A stretch of DNA of 64,000 nucleotides, taken from positions 78,319 through 142,318 of the forward strand of contig NZ_JAHHZS010000010.1 of the NCBI RefSeq assembly GCF_022606295.1. The letters run 5' to 3'. Below are positions 24,978 through 33,867 of the stretch, one piece after another. A model generated the notes under the pieces. That model worked only from the letters and a program-made list of their open reading frames with translations. It ran no database searches and was not told the DNA's origin. The position numbers and the translations under genes were made by a program. Within the stretch, counting starts at the first letter, position 1. Every line of letters begins with the position of its first letter. The stretch is from Arthrobacter bambusae (GTDB lineage Bacteria; Actinomycetota; Actinomycetes; Actinomycetales; Micrococcaceae).

Positions 24978-25760
24978 ATGATTGAGATTCTGAATGCCGC
25001 TGAACTGGCACGTGCAAAAGAGACAGGCGCGCTGGTCGCTGACATCCTGCAGACGCTGAAGAGCCGCGCCACGGTCGGCACGAACCTGCTGGACATCGAC
25101 CGGTGGGCCAAGGCCATGATCGTCGAGGCGGGTGCACTGTCCTGTTACGTCGACTACGCGCCTTCCTTCGGTCGTGGACCGTTCGGCCACTACATCTGCA
25201 CGGGAGTCAACGACGCCGTGCTCCACGGACTTCCACGCAACTACTCGCTTGCCGACGGCGACCTGTTGACTCTCGACCTCGCCGTTTCCAAGGGTGGGGT
25301 CGCCGCGGACTCTGCCATCAGTTTCATCGTGGGGGACTCCCGGCCCCCGGCGAGCGTCGCGATGATCGGCGCCACCGAGCGCGCGTTGAGCGCAGGGATA
25401 GCTGCTGCCGTGCCGGGGGCCCGCATCGGCGACATCGCCCATGCCATCGGCTCCGTCCTGAGCGAGGCGGGGTACCCGATCAACACCGAGTTCGGCGGTC
25501 ACGGCATCGGATCGACGATGCATCAGGACCCGCACATTCCGAACACCGGACGGCCCGGACGCGGATATGAACTGCGTCCAGGGCTGCTGCTGGCACTCGA
25601 GCCGTGGGTCATGGCGGACACCGCCGAACTCATCACGGACGCGGACGGGTGGACGCTCCGAAGTGCGACAGGCTGCCGGACAGCACACAGTGAGCACACG
25701 ATCGCGATCACCGAGGGCGGGGCTGAAATCCTTACGATGGCGACGCAGGCGCACTCGTGA
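24978..25760 (+). CDS. map: Type I methionine aminopeptidase
   Basis: 260 residues of the M24 pita-bread fold. Metal ligands are in LLTLDLAVSKGGVAADSAISF (D and D), GGHGIGSTMH (H), LLALEPWVM (E) and HSEHTIAITE (E). It removes the initiator Met from nascent chains. This is a second-type copy without N-terminal zinc finger or extension. The gene is unusual in being divergent from, and apparently repressed by, its own XRE regulator, so it may be an inducible paralogue rather than the housekeeping enzyme. Confidence 0.9.
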   Translation: MIEILNAAELARAKETGALVADILQTLKSRATVGTNLLDIDRWAKAMIVEAGALSCYVDYAPSFGRGPFGHYICTGVNDAVLHGLPRNYSLADGDLLTLDLAVSKGGVAADSAISFIVGDSRPPASVAMIGATERALSAGIAAAVPGARIGDIAHAIGSVLSEAGYPINTEFGGHGIGSTMHQDPHIPNTGRPGRGYELRPGLLLALEPWVMADTAELITDADGWTLRSATGCRTAHSEHTIAITEGGAEILTMATQAHS

Positions 25761-25781
25761 AGTGAGGCGAGCCCGCGACCC

Positions 25782-25812
25782 GTTGACGAGGCTTCTTGCA
25801 CGGACCTAGCAT
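25782..25812 (+). promoter_or_regulatory. Possible sigma-A promoter before the VC0807-like unit
   Basis: TTGACG (25782-25787) and TAGCAT (25807-25812) are 19 bases apart, about 50 bases upstream of the small leader ORF. The spacing is slightly long and the -10 imperfect. Confidence 0.3.
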
Positions 25813-25862
25813 GGCGTTGCTGGCGCATGAAGCTCTCGGTCATGAGCGGAGGAGGAGCTGAA

Positions 25863-25976
25863 ATGGCGGCTCCGGTGATCATCGATTTCGGTGCGGTCGC
25901 CGTTGCGGCGATTCCGCCAATCGGGACAATGGAACGGCCCTGTTTCCGTAAATGGACGCGCGCCAATGAACGCTGA
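25863..25976 (+). CDS. Small leader ORF coupled to membrane protein
   Basis: 37 codons, MAAPVIIDFGAVAVAAIP and on to a basic end CFRKWTRANER. A strong GGAGGAGCTGAA lies before the ATG. Its TGA overlaps the start region of the next gene by 11 bases; that gene has no ribosome site of its own, which argues for translational coupling. It is too short to assign a family, and could be a small protein or a pure translational leader. Confidence 0.5.
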   Translation: MAAPVIIDFGAVAVAAIPPIGTMERPCFRKWTRANER

Positions 25977-26607
25977 GCAAGCTTCGGGACCGTTGCGTCC
26001 GACATTCATGATGCGTACGTTGGTGCGCGGCCTCGCCTGGGACGTGGGGGCGCCGCTGGCTGTCTACTACGCCCTGCACCTAGCCGGTGCCACGGACTGG
26101 GCTGCGCTGCTGGCGGCGACGGCGGCAGCTGGCTGCCGGCTGTTCTGGACAGCCTCCAAACGGCACTCCCTGAACCCGTTTGCGATGCTGATGGTCATCG
26201 TCTTCGGACTCGGGCTGGTTCTGTCCTTCCTCACCGGTGACCCGCGGTTTCTGCTGCTCAAGGATTCGGCAATCACCGGTGGCATGGGCATTTCGTTCCT
26301 GGTTCTGGCCGCGCTGGGTCATCCCCTGACTTTGGACGCAGCCAAGACGTGGAGACCGGAGCGCGCCGCGGAAATGGACCGCGATTTCCACAGTAATCCG
26401 GCGGCGCACCGCTGGCACCTGAAGGTCTCCGCCGTTTGGGGTGCGGGACTGATTGCCGAAGCCTGCGTACGGGCCGTCCTACTCTATTTGCTGCCCATTG
26501 ATGTCATGGTGGGGCTTTCCGCCGCCCTGGCAGTGATCGCTTTCGCCGCCCTCATCGCATGGACAGTCTGGGACCGGAAAAGACGGCAAGCAGCGTGGTC
26601 GTCGTGA
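25966..26607 (+). CDS. VC0807-family integral membrane protein
   Basis: 213 residues with about five or six membrane helices. The start LAWDVGAPLAVYYALHLAGAT and the polar loop FHSNPAAHRWHLKVSAVWGAG match the VC0807-like (DUF3159-type) family, whose function is unknown. The repeated A-A-L-T/D pattern with charged loops between helices resembles intracellular septation protein A relatives. ATG 25966 lacks a Shine-Dalgarno and depends on the overlapping 37-codon ORF. Confidence 0.7.
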   Translation: MNAEQASGPLRPTFMMRTLVRGLAWDVGAPLAVYYALHLAGATDWAALLAATAAAGCRLFWTASKRHSLNPFAMLMVIVFGLGLVLSFLTGDPRFLLLKDSAITGGMGISFLVLAALGHPLTLDAAKTWRPERAAEMDRDFHSNPAAHRWHLKVSAVWGAGLIAEACVRAVLLYLLPIDVMVGLSAALAVIAFAALIAWTVWDRKRRQAAWSS

Positions 26608-26688
26608 CAGCGTTGTTGTCAGCTCGTCGGAAGCCTGGTGCTCGCGGCGCGTTGCGTGGTTGCGCACCGGATCGACCACAATAGCCCC

Positions 26689-27699
26689 ATGACAAATACC
26701 AGCGGGCGCTTGCCTCGGCTTGAGGATGTGGCGGAGCGGGCGGGAGTTTCGCACCAGACGGTGTCCCGGGTGATCAATGACCACCCCAACGTGAGCAAGG
26801 GGACCCGTGAGCGGGTGGAGGCGGCCATTGCCGAACTGGGATACCGGCGCAACACTGCTGCACGGAGCCTGGTGACCCGGCGTTCCCGGACCATCGGCGT
26901 CCTGGCGAGCGAGCTGGCTCAATACGGCCCTGCGAACACCTTGCTGGGCGTCGAGCAGGCGGCGAGGGATGCCGGCTATTTCGTCAGTATCGCCGCCTTG
27001 AGGACGGTCAACCGCGAGGTGATCCTTGATGCGGTCCGGCATTTCCTGGACCAGTCAGTGGACGGGATCGTGGTGATCGTGCCGCATTCGGAGTCCCTGC
27101 CGGCGGTGGCGGAAATGAACCCAGGGGTTCCCGTAGTGGCCGCGGGATCGCTGGGCGACGCCTCCGTCGGCGGAGCCATGGTGGACCAGAAGCGCGGCGC
27201 GGAACTGGCCGTGAGGCACCTGGTGGATCAGGGACATCGCAGGATCGGGCATGTGGCGGGCCCGCAGGACTGGATCGACGGGGCGGCCCGGACCGAAGGG
27301 TGGAGTGCGGTCTTGCGGGCCGCGGGCCTTGAGGATGACTTGCTGGTGGTGGGGGACTGGAGCGCCGGTAGCGGCTATGAGATCGGCAGGAAGCTCGCCG
27401 GTGAAAGGACCGCGACGGCACTCTTTGTGGGCAATGACCAGATGGCTTTGGGCGTGCTGCGTGCGTTCAACGAGGCCGGTGTCCGCGTGCCCGGCGATGT
27501 TTCGGTGGTGGGTTTCGATGACCAGCCGGAATCAGGGTTTTTCACACCGCCGTTGACCACCGTGCACCAGGACTTCGAAGAACTCGGCCGCCGCTGCATG
27601 GACCTCATACTGCGCGGGATCGAGGGCGGGGAAAGCACCGGCGCCACCGTGGTGGAGCCGGAGTTGGTGGTGCGCCAAAGCACGTCGGCGCCCGCTTGA
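26689..27699 (+). CDS. LacI-family transcriptional regulator
   Basis: 336 residues. HTH with hinge (LEDVAERAGVSHQTVSRVINDHPNVS, ELGYRRNTAARSL) and a periplasmic-binding-like effector domain (IGVLASELAQYGP, VSVVGFDDQPESGFFTPPLTTVHQD). It would bind a palindromic operator and respond to a sugar. No sugar-transport or catabolic genes adjoin, so its target is elsewhere. The start is ATG 26689, with no good ribosome site; the leader may be very short. Confidence 0.92.
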   Translation: MTNTSGRLPRLEDVAERAGVSHQTVSRVINDHPNVSKGTRERVEAAIAELGYRRNTAARSLVTRRSRTIGVLASELAQYGPANTLLGVEQAARDAGYFVSIAALRTVNREVILDAVRHFLDQSVDGIVVIVPHSESLPAVAEMNPGVPVVAAGSLGDASVGGAMVDQKRGAELAVRHLVDQGHRRIGHVAGPQDWIDGAARTEGWSAVLRAAGLEDDLLVVGDWSAGSGYEIGRKLAGERTATALFVGNDQMALGVLRAFNEAGVRVPGDVSVVGFDDQPESGFFTPPLTTVHQDFEELGRRCMDLILRGIEGGESTGATVVEPELVVRQSTSAPA

Positions 27700-27818
27700 C
27701 CGCCCCGCGGTAGCCACGCACTTGGGAACGTTTCCGGTCAAGGCCCGGGACGCGGGAGTCCTGTCCGATCTGCGTACGTTCGTGAGGGCAAGCATCCGGA
27801 TTGAAAGCCAGGACAGTG

Positions 27819-28562
27819 TCAGCCCTCGTGGTTGCGGGCGGTTGCTTGCCGGGCCAGTTCCACCGCGGTCGCGCTCATCTCCTCGGAGAGCTTCAGAACG
27901 TCGTACATGCCTCCCACGGTCCGGTCTCCGCTGTTGGCAGTGATCCGGGTCCCGCCGACGATCTCTTCAATCCGAAAATGGAGGCCCGTCGCCGATTTCA
28001 TATAACGGGCTGCGTCCTTGTGGGACCAGGTTCCTCCGTTCCATTCCCTTTCTATCTCGACCCACACGTCCTGGCGCGCCGTCGTCACGCTCAGCCCGGG
28101 CTGACGGAAGACCCGGGCCAGGGACTCCAAAGCGAACTCGAGGGTCAACGCGGTGGTCCATTGCTCCTTGTGTTGGAAGCGCTCGGCAATGGTCCTGAAC
28201 TGCAGCAGAGTCCACAAGCCAACCATGTTCGGCCACAACGCAGCTGTGATGAGAGCCTTGGCGCCGTTCGTGAATCCCCAGGCGACTGCGGCTGTTCCGG
28301 CCACGGCAATAGCGGCCAGCGCAATACGCCGGGCCCGCCCTGGAGCCATCACCATTTGAGCTGCCTTGCGCCAGCCGCTGGCGAGATAGATGCCTGCGCC
28401 CAGTGTGAACAGCGCCTGGATTCCGTATAAGGCGTCCAGAGGAATATCAGCCCAATGCTCGCGGCCGGACGCGAAAACCATGACCAGCGAGAGGATCGCC
28501 AAGGCCATGATGACCAGTCCGCCGCAGATCCGGATCCGCTTATCGCGCGCCGAGGGCTGCAT
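27819..28562 (-). CDS. Four-helix membrane protein of unknown function
   Basis: 247 residues. Two hairpins of membrane helices in the first half (GGLVIMALAILSLVMVF, GIQALFTLGAGIYLASG, ALAAIAVAGTAAVAWGF, ALITAALWPNMVGLWTLL) and a soluble C-terminal half with WVEIEREWNGGTWSHKDAA and GGTRITANSGDRTVGG. I do not recognise the family. The ATG follows a short purine stretch. It diverges from the lipoprotein gene; an 8-base palindrome lies between them. Confidence 0.6.
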   Translation of the reverse strand: MQPSARDKRIRICGGLVIMALAILSLVMVFASGREHWADIPLDALYGIQALFTLGAGIYLASGWRKAAQMVMAPGRARRIALAAIAVAGTAAVAWGFTNGAKALITAALWPNMVGLWTLLQFRTIAERFQHKEQWTTALTLEFALESLARVFRQPGLSVTTARQDVWVEIEREWNGGTWSHKDAARYMKSATGLHFRIEEIVGGTRITANSGDRTVGGMYDVLKLSEEMSATAVELARQATARNHEG

Positions 28563-28574
28563 GCCTACATGTCA

Positions 28575-28602
28575 GCACGTGGCACTGGACTTGTCCACGT
28601 GC
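28575..28602. promoter_or_regulatory. Palindrome GCACGTGG-N12-CCACGTGC
   Basis: Perfect 8-base arms at 28575-28582 and 28595-28602, directly upstream of the minus-strand membrane protein and about 190 bases before the lipoprotein. It could be an operator or simply a hairpin. Confidence 0.35.
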
Positions 28603-28796
28603 TTTGGACGCGATTCCTGGCAAGACAAAGTCGATCCAGATCCTAGATCCGGGAATTAGCCTGGCTCTGAACAGGATGCCGCTTCCGCCGCGCCTGGCTA
28701 GGGGCTACTGTTTGTTCAATTCAGCCAAAGAGGCGTGTGGGGGCAACGATGATGGCGTCAAAGGTCCGGAGAGGTGTAAATCGGCGGGACCGTTGC

Positions 28797-29279
28797 ATGG
28801 AAGGCCGTCCAGTGCGAACCGCGGCTACGGCCACATCGGTCCTGCTGATAGCCGGTCTGAGCGCGTGTTCCTACTCGCCACAATCCGAGACAACCCCGGC
28901 AGCGCTGACTGGGGCCTCTTCGACAGTGGCTGACCTCCGGCAAGTCATGGGGCTCAAGCCCGCTGGAACGGTGCTGGAGGGATCGGGAGGACTTACCGGC
29001 CCACCATCGGCATTCGCAGTCGGGTATAACGCCGTGGACAGCGGGGATTACTCTGTGACCGCGGCCTGCGTGGGCGCACCCCAGGCTTTGCTGACTGTTT
29101 CCCAGCAAGGCTCCAGCAGCAGTTCCAAGGTGAGTGTTTCGTTTTCATGCGGGAGCCCACACGTGGAGCAGATCCACTTTGTGGTTGGGCCTGTGTCGGC
29201 CCGGGTCGCTCTCCCCTCGGGAACCGTCGGGTCTTCGGCCGCCCGCGCCGAGATCCGGATCACGAAGCACTCACCCTGA
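28797..29279 (+). CDS. Lipoprotein of unknown function
   Basis: 160 residues from ATG 28797. The signal TAATATSVLLIAGLSACS has a lipobox L-S-A-C, so the mature protein starts at Cys and is anchored on the outer face of the membrane. The mature part is Ser/Thr-rich with two further cysteines (TAACVG, VSFSCGS) that could pair. The start is uncertain: GTG 28737 and ATG 28749 are also in frame, but would give an over-long n-region. No family recognised. Confidence 0.6.
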   Translation: MEGRPVRTAATATSVLLIAGLSACSYSPQSETTPAALTGASSTVADLRQVMGLKPAGTVLEGSGGLTGPPSAFAVGYNAVDSGDYSVTAACVGAPQALLTVSQQGSSSSSKVSVSFSCGSPHVEQIHFVVGPVSARVALPSGTVGSSAARAEIRITKHSP

Positions 29280-29499
29280 AAGGTTCCAAGGGGTGCGGGT
29301 ACGCGCGCTCGCCGTCGCTGTTCTCAAATAACCGATGATTATTGCGTGGGTCTCGCCGATGCCGACACATCGTTGAGCTGAGCGGGAGCGCAGGCGCCAA
29401 TCGGGTGAATGTGCCCCGGAAAGCCTTCCTTCGGGTGCGAAACGGCGGCACCATGGAGGAGAGCGGAACCCGTCCAACGACGGAACGGAGAGACCGGGC

Positions 29500-30006
29500 G
29501 TGGATGAGCAGAAATCCCATGGACGTCGAAGATTCCCGGGGTGGGAAGTCGGGCCGGCGGCGGTCGGACTGGGGCTGGCAGCCCACCTGGTCTCAGGTGG
29601 AGTATCTCCCGGAGCCCCGGTGCTGATCGCATTGACGGCTCTGCTGAGCATGTGCGCCTCGCTGGTGTCCCGGATATATCTGCCGAACTGGTTGTTGCTC
29701 ATACTCTGCGGCGTGACCCAGCAGGTTCTGCATCTGGCTTTCGACCGGCTCTCCGGAAACTTCTCGGTTCCGGCACCTGCCCAGCATCAGCATGGGGTGA
29801 CGGGATTTCAGCCTGGGCAGTTGACCGCGGTGCCTTTCGTTTCGTCCGGGCACTCACCGGATCTGATGCTGGACACGCACGTTGCCGCTGCCTTGCTGAC
29901 AGCCTTGATAGTCGCCCGGGCGGACATGTCGGTTACGCGGGCGTTGGCCTTGTTGCATCGCACGCCTTCCGGAGGTCCAAGCAAAGCCCATGCAGGGGAT
30001 CCTTGA
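29500..30006 (+). CDS. His-containing membrane protein of unknown function
   Basis: 168 residues from GTG 29500. Four hydrophobic segments (VGPAAVGLGLAAHLVSGG, VLIALTALLSMCASLV, WLLLILCGVTQQVLHLAF, HVAAALLTALIVARADM). Histidines lie at segment ends and in a loop (PAQHQHGVTG, SGHSPDLMLDTH), a pattern seen in metal-related membrane proteins, but no domain is recognised. Two overlapping frames are also open here; this one has the most natural hydrophobic pattern. The 220 bases before it show no clear RNA element. Confidence 0.5.
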   Translation: MDEQKSHGRRRFPGWEVGPAAVGLGLAAHLVSGGVSPGAPVLIALTALLSMCASLVSRIYLPNWLLLILCGVTQQVLHLAFDRLSGNFSVPAPAQHQHGVTGFQPGQLTAVPFVSSGHSPDLMLDTHVAAALLTALIVARADMSVTRALALLHRTPSGGPSKAHAGDP

Positions 30007-30242
30007 GCCAATCTCCACCAGTCACGAAGAGCGTCCTCGCCGCGAGTTGACGCGAGCCCCAAAGGGGCGCCGGCTCCGGTGGCGTGTCGCCCCCGGCTGG
30101 ACCGTTGTGGCTGCCACCCCATGTGCATCCAGCTGGACTGGGTACCATGAGCCCTACATCCACACCGGACGCTCCCGGACCATCATCATCCGGTACAAGC
30201 GCCCGGCATCAGCCGGAGAACTCAACAGGACGGAATACAGCC

Positions 30243-31010
30243 ATGCTCCTGAAAGACAAGACAGTCATAGTGACGGGCGGCAACAGCGGAATCGGTGAAG
30301 CGATCGTGCTCGCCGCGGCGGCCGAGGGCGCCAACATTGTCATCGACTACGTAGCGCACCCCGAAGAGACCTCATCCCTGATCGCCCGCGTCGAGGAGGC
30401 TGGCGGGAAAGCTGTCGGACTCGAAGCCGACATCAGCTCGCTCGCGGGTTTGCAGGCACTCGTGCAAAAGGCAGTCGAAGCCTTCGGTAGCTTGGATGTA
30501 CTCGTTAACAATGCCGGGATCGAAACCCGGACCTCAGTGTTGGAAACCTCGGAGGAGCAGTACCAGAAAGTGCTCGACATCAACCTCAAGAGCGCGTTCT
30601 TCGGCACCCAACTGGCGGCGAAGCAGTTCATCCTCCAAGGCCGTGGCGGGGTGATCTTGAATGTTTCCTCCGTCCACGAGGATTGGCCGATGCCCGGCAA
30701 CACCGCCTATTGCGTCTCGAAAGGCGGGATGAGGATGCTCACGCGCACGGCCGGTGTTGAACTTGGCGAGCACGGTATCCGTGTCCTCAACCTGTGCCCC
30801 GGCGCGGTGGAAACTCCCATCAATGCCTCCACCATGGCTGATGCCGGGAAGCTGAAGTCCCTGAATGGTGCCATACCGCTCGGACGCATGGCAAAGCCGG
30901 AGGAAATCGCCCGCATGGCCGTTGTCCTTGCCTCCGACACGTCCGCCTATGTGACCTCGACTTCCGTCTTCGTCGATGGCGGCATCATGCAGGGGAGCGT
31001 CGGCCTGTGA
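30243..31010 (+). CDS. Short-chain dehydrogenase (glucose-1-dehydrogenase type)
   Basis: 255 residues. Cofactor motif VTGGNSGIGEAIVLAAAAEG, NNAG at DVLVNNAGIETR, catalytic Ser in ILNVSSVHED, Tyr and Lys in YCVSKGGMRML, and C-terminal VTSTSVFVDGGIMQG. It fits the classical SDR subfamily annotated as glucose 1-dehydrogenase. The start is ATG 30243, preceded by AGGACGG. GTGA overlap with the GMC oxidoreductase shows one operon, suggesting sequential oxidation of a sugar or polyol. Confidence 0.9.
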   Translation: MLLKDKTVIVTGGNSGIGEAIVLAAAAEGANIVIDYVAHPEETSSLIARVEEAGGKAVGLEADISSLAGLQALVQKAVEAFGSLDVLVNNAGIETRTSVLETSEEQYQKVLDINLKSAFFGTQLAAKQFILQGRGGVILNVSSVHEDWPMPGNTAYCVSKGGMRMLTRTAGVELGEHGIRVLNLCPGAVETPINASTMADAGKLKSLNGAIPLGRMAKPEEIARMAVVLASDTSAYVTSTSVFVDGGIMQGSVGL

Positions 31011-32599
31011 ACGCGCACTCCACCGACGCAGGTGACGCGTACGACGTCGTCGTCATTGGTAGCGGACCCGCCGGCGGCACCCTTGCCGGCAGACTGGCCA
31101 GGACCGGCAAGCGGATCCTGCTCCTGGAACGGGGCGATTACCTCAAGCGCGAGCGGGCCAACTGGGACTCCCGCGAGGTGTTCGCCAAGGGCCGCTACAC
31201 AGCAGCCGAAACCTTCTACGACCGGACCGGCAAACCGTTCCATCCAGGGTTGCACTATTACGTAGGCGGCAATTCGAAGGTCTACGGGGCTGCGCTTTTC
31301 AGGCTTACCCCGGAAGACTTCGGACAAATCCGCCACCACGGCGGGATCTCGCCGGCATGGCCCATCAGCTATGCAGATCTTGAACCCTACTATGTCCAGG
31401 CCGAACACCAGTTCATGGTCCACGGCCTGCACGGTGAGGATCCCTTCGCCGGGCCATCGAGCCGCGACTATGCGCACCCGCCGGTGAAGCACGAACCACG
31501 GATCCAGGAACTCTCCGACGGGCTCGAAAAACTCGGACTCCACCCTTTCCACCTGCCCCTGGGCATCAATCTGGATCAAAACCAGGACGGCACTGCCGCG
31601 GTTGGCTCCGTGTGCATCCGCTGCGACCGGGTTGACGGCTTCCCTTGCCTCCTGGGCGCCAAGTCCGATGCCGAAACCGCGGCCGTGAGCCCCGCATTGG
31701 CCGCGCACCCAAACCTGACCCTGATCACCCGGGCCACCGTCCAGCGCCTCACAACCGATGAGACCGGCCGCACCATCACGGGGGTCCACGCAACCATGGA
31801 GGACGGAAGCGCCCGAACCTTCGTCGGAGACATCGTGGTCCTCTCAGCCGGATCGATCCTTTCAACGGTGCTGCTGCTTCAGTCAGCCAACGAGCGGCAC
31901 CCCCGCGGGCTGGCGAACAGTTCCGACGTCGTTGGAAGGCATTACATGCGGCATAACAACGTCGGTTTGATGGCCGTGTCAAAAGACCCCAATCCCACCG
32001 TGTTCCAGAAAACATTGGCCCTGAACGACTTCTACGGTCCCAGCGCGGAATGGGAATATCCGATGGGGAATGTCCAGATGCTGGGCAAATCGGACGACTG
32101 GCAGATCAAAGCGGAAGCGCCCAAGCCGTTCGGGCTTGGACCGTCCGCCGCTTTCGGGGCGGTCGCGTCGCACGCGCTCGACTTCTGGTTGGCGGGGGAA
32201 GACCTTCCCTTGCCCGAGAGCCGGGTGACGCTGCGCGCGGACGGGTCCGTGCAGCTGGCACTTCAGCCCGACAACAACACCGAGGGCGTCAAACGACTTC
32301 GGAAAGCGTTCGACGGCGTCCTGAACAGACTCGATGCACGTTCGACTTCTTTCGCACGCAGCATCTACCCCCACAAGGACATGGACATCGCAGCCACCGC
32401 CCATCAGGCCGGAACGGTCCGCTTCGGATCCGACCCCGCGGCTGCAGCCCTGGATCTGGACTGCAAAGCCTACGACCTTGACAACCTCTACGTCGTCGAT
32501 GGCAGTTTCATGCCCTCCATCGGCGCGGTGAATCCGACTTTGACCATCATCGCCAACGCTTTGCGCGTCGCCGACCGCATCGCCGAGCGCATCCTCTAA
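31007..32599 (+). CDS. GMC-family FAD oxidoreductase
   Basis: 530 residues. FAD motif YDVVVIGSGPAGGTLAGRLA, the GMC signature around HYYVGGNSKVYGAALFRL, and the C-terminal active region NLYVVDGSFMPSIGAVNPTLTI. Unlike glucose oxidases, the usual first catalytic His is not obvious in NPTLTI, as in sugar and cholesterol-like bacterial GMC enzymes. It has no signal peptide. GTG 31007 overlaps the SDR stop. Expected role: flavin-dependent oxidation of an alcohol or sugar. Confidence 0.9.
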   Translation: MNAHSTDAGDAYDVVVIGSGPAGGTLAGRLARTGKRILLLERGDYLKRERANWDSREVFAKGRYTAAETFYDRTGKPFHPGLHYYVGGNSKVYGAALFRLTPEDFGQIRHHGGISPAWPISYADLEPYYVQAEHQFMVHGLHGEDPFAGPSSRDYAHPPVKHEPRIQELSDGLEKLGLHPFHLPLGINLDQNQDGTAAVGSVCIRCDRVDGFPCLLGAKSDAETAAVSPALAAHPNLTLITRATVQRLTTDETGRTITGVHATMEDGSARTFVGDIVVLSAGSILSTVLLLQSANERHPRGLANSSDVVGRHYMRHNNVGLMAVSKDPNPTVFQKTLALNDFYGPSAEWEYPMGNVQMLGKSDDWQIKAEAPKPFGLGPSAAFGAVASHALDFWLAGEDLPLPESRVTLRADGSVQLALQPDNNTEGVKRLRKAFDGVLNRLDARSTSFARSIYPHKDMDIAATAHQAGTVRFGSDPAAAALDLDCKAYDLDNLYVVDGSFMPSIGAVNPTLTIIANALRVADRIAERIL

Positions 32600-33864
32600 G
32601 GTGCCGGGGTCCAGTTGGTGCCGCCGTCGGCGGTGGTGTACCGGGTGGTGAGTGTGGTGCAGCCGGTCTTCCCGGCAGTGCAGGTGGTCTTGGTCGCGTC
32701 GACGAGGCCCTTGGCGGCGTCTCGGAATTGGATTCCGAGCGAGTTAGCCCCTAAGGGGATCCCCGACGTCGCGATCGGCTGGAACTGGGCGTCGGCGGTG
32801 ACCTTGAGTAGCTGTACGGCGCTGGTCACGATGGCGGCGTCGCTGCCGTAGGTGCTGGCGAGGCCGTTGAGCGGCCCGGGGGCGATGTTCGGGAGCTCCG
32901 CCGAGGCGCCCTTTTTGAACGTGGCGCCGTCATGCGTCACGTAGACGGTCGCAGTGCTTCCGGTTCCATTCGGTGCTAGTGCGACAGCTGCCACCCCGGT
33001 GCCCAGTTGCAGGAGCGAGATCGAGGGAGCGCCCTGGTACCCCGGTGGCGGCATCGATCCTTGGATGCTCGGGCTGATGTCCGTGAAGGATTGGCCGTTG
33101 TCGGTGCTCGACCAGAGGTGGGTGTCCATCGCTCCGCCGCTCACGAGCAGGGTTGATCCAGCCCAGGCGGCATGCGATGCCGGGCCTGGCAGGGAGACCC
33201 GCTGGAGAGCGCCGCCCGACGTCGAGACGTAGGCGCCCGTGTAGGTCGACACCGTCGCCCCTCCTTCGTGTGGCGGGCCGACTATCCAGTGCTTGCCGTC
33301 ACCGGAGAGCGATACGTCGACGTATGGCACCGGGGTCGGCAGGACAACCTGGTTGGTCGTCCATGTGGCGCCCGAATCGGAGCTGTTGGCCACTACCATG
33401 GTGGTGCCCTGCACCCCTGCCTCAACGATGACGGATCCCGCCTGGGCGATCGAGCGGCCCGTGCTTGGCGCCACCGGAAACACGACATCCGGCCACAGTG
33501 ACGCCGCGCCAACCGGGTTTGTCGATCCGATCAGCATGATCGGTTCGCCCGGGACACCGGTAGGGCTCGACGGGGGCAGCGAGTCAGTGCCCGAAGGAGA
33601 CTGGGAGGTGTTCGGGCTGCTGGCCCCTGGAGCGGATAGGGGCGGACCGCCGACGCCTGCCCACGGTTGGATGATCAGGAACGCCGCGGCGATGGCCGCA
33701 GCCGCCTCGGCAGCCAAGGCTGTGAAGCGCCACTTCGCGTGGGGCCGCCCGTGTGCTGTTTTCTCCTCGCCTGCGTGTATGCCTTCTTTGATTCGCGCCC
33801 ATGCACGGCGCTCGGCGTCCTCGGGCATGCGCCGCTTGGCGGGCACTTCATCGAAGATGTTCAT
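32596..33864 (-). CDS. Membrane-anchored Asp-box beta-propeller protein, possible anti-sigma factor
   Basis: 422 residues. A cytoplasmic N-terminus of about 45 residues (MNIFDEVPAKRRMPEDAERR) is followed by one helix (FTALAAEAAAAIAAAFLII), a Pro/Ser linker, then an outside domain with Asp-box repeats (SSDSGATWTTN, STDNGQSFTDI, THDGATFKKG, TADGGTNWTP). It starts three bases after an ECF sigma gene and so sits where the anti-sigma factor would be. There is no zinc anti-sigma H-x3-C-x2-C motif. A truncated second copy exists at 38449-38901. Confidence 0.7.
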   Translation of the reverse strand: MNIFDEVPAKRRMPEDAERRAWARIKEGIHAGEEKTAHGRPHAKWRFTALAAEAAAAIAAAFLIIQPWAGVGGPPLSAPGASSPNTSQSPSGTDSLPPSSPTGVPGEPIMLIGSTNPVGAASLWPDVVFPVAPSTGRSIAQAGSVIVEAGVQGTTMVVANSSDSGATWTTNQVVLPTPVPYVDVSLSGDGKHWIVGPPHEGGATVSTYTGAYVSTSGGALQRVSLPGPASHAAWAGSTLLVSGGAMDTHLWSSTDNGQSFTDISPSIQGSMPPPGYQGAPSISLLQLGTGVAAVALAPNGTGSTATVYVTHDGATFKKGASAELPNIAPGPLNGLASTYGSDAAIVTSAVQLLKVTADAQFQPIATSGIPLGANSLGIQFRDAAKGLVDATKTTCTAGKTGCTTLTTRYTTADGGTNWTPAP

Positions 33865-33867
33865 CGT

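Noticed and set aside
29280..29499. Possible riboswitch upstream of the His-containing membrane protein
   Set aside because: I looked for cobalamin, glycine and cyclic-di-AMP hallmarks and found none; only unspecific GC hairpins.
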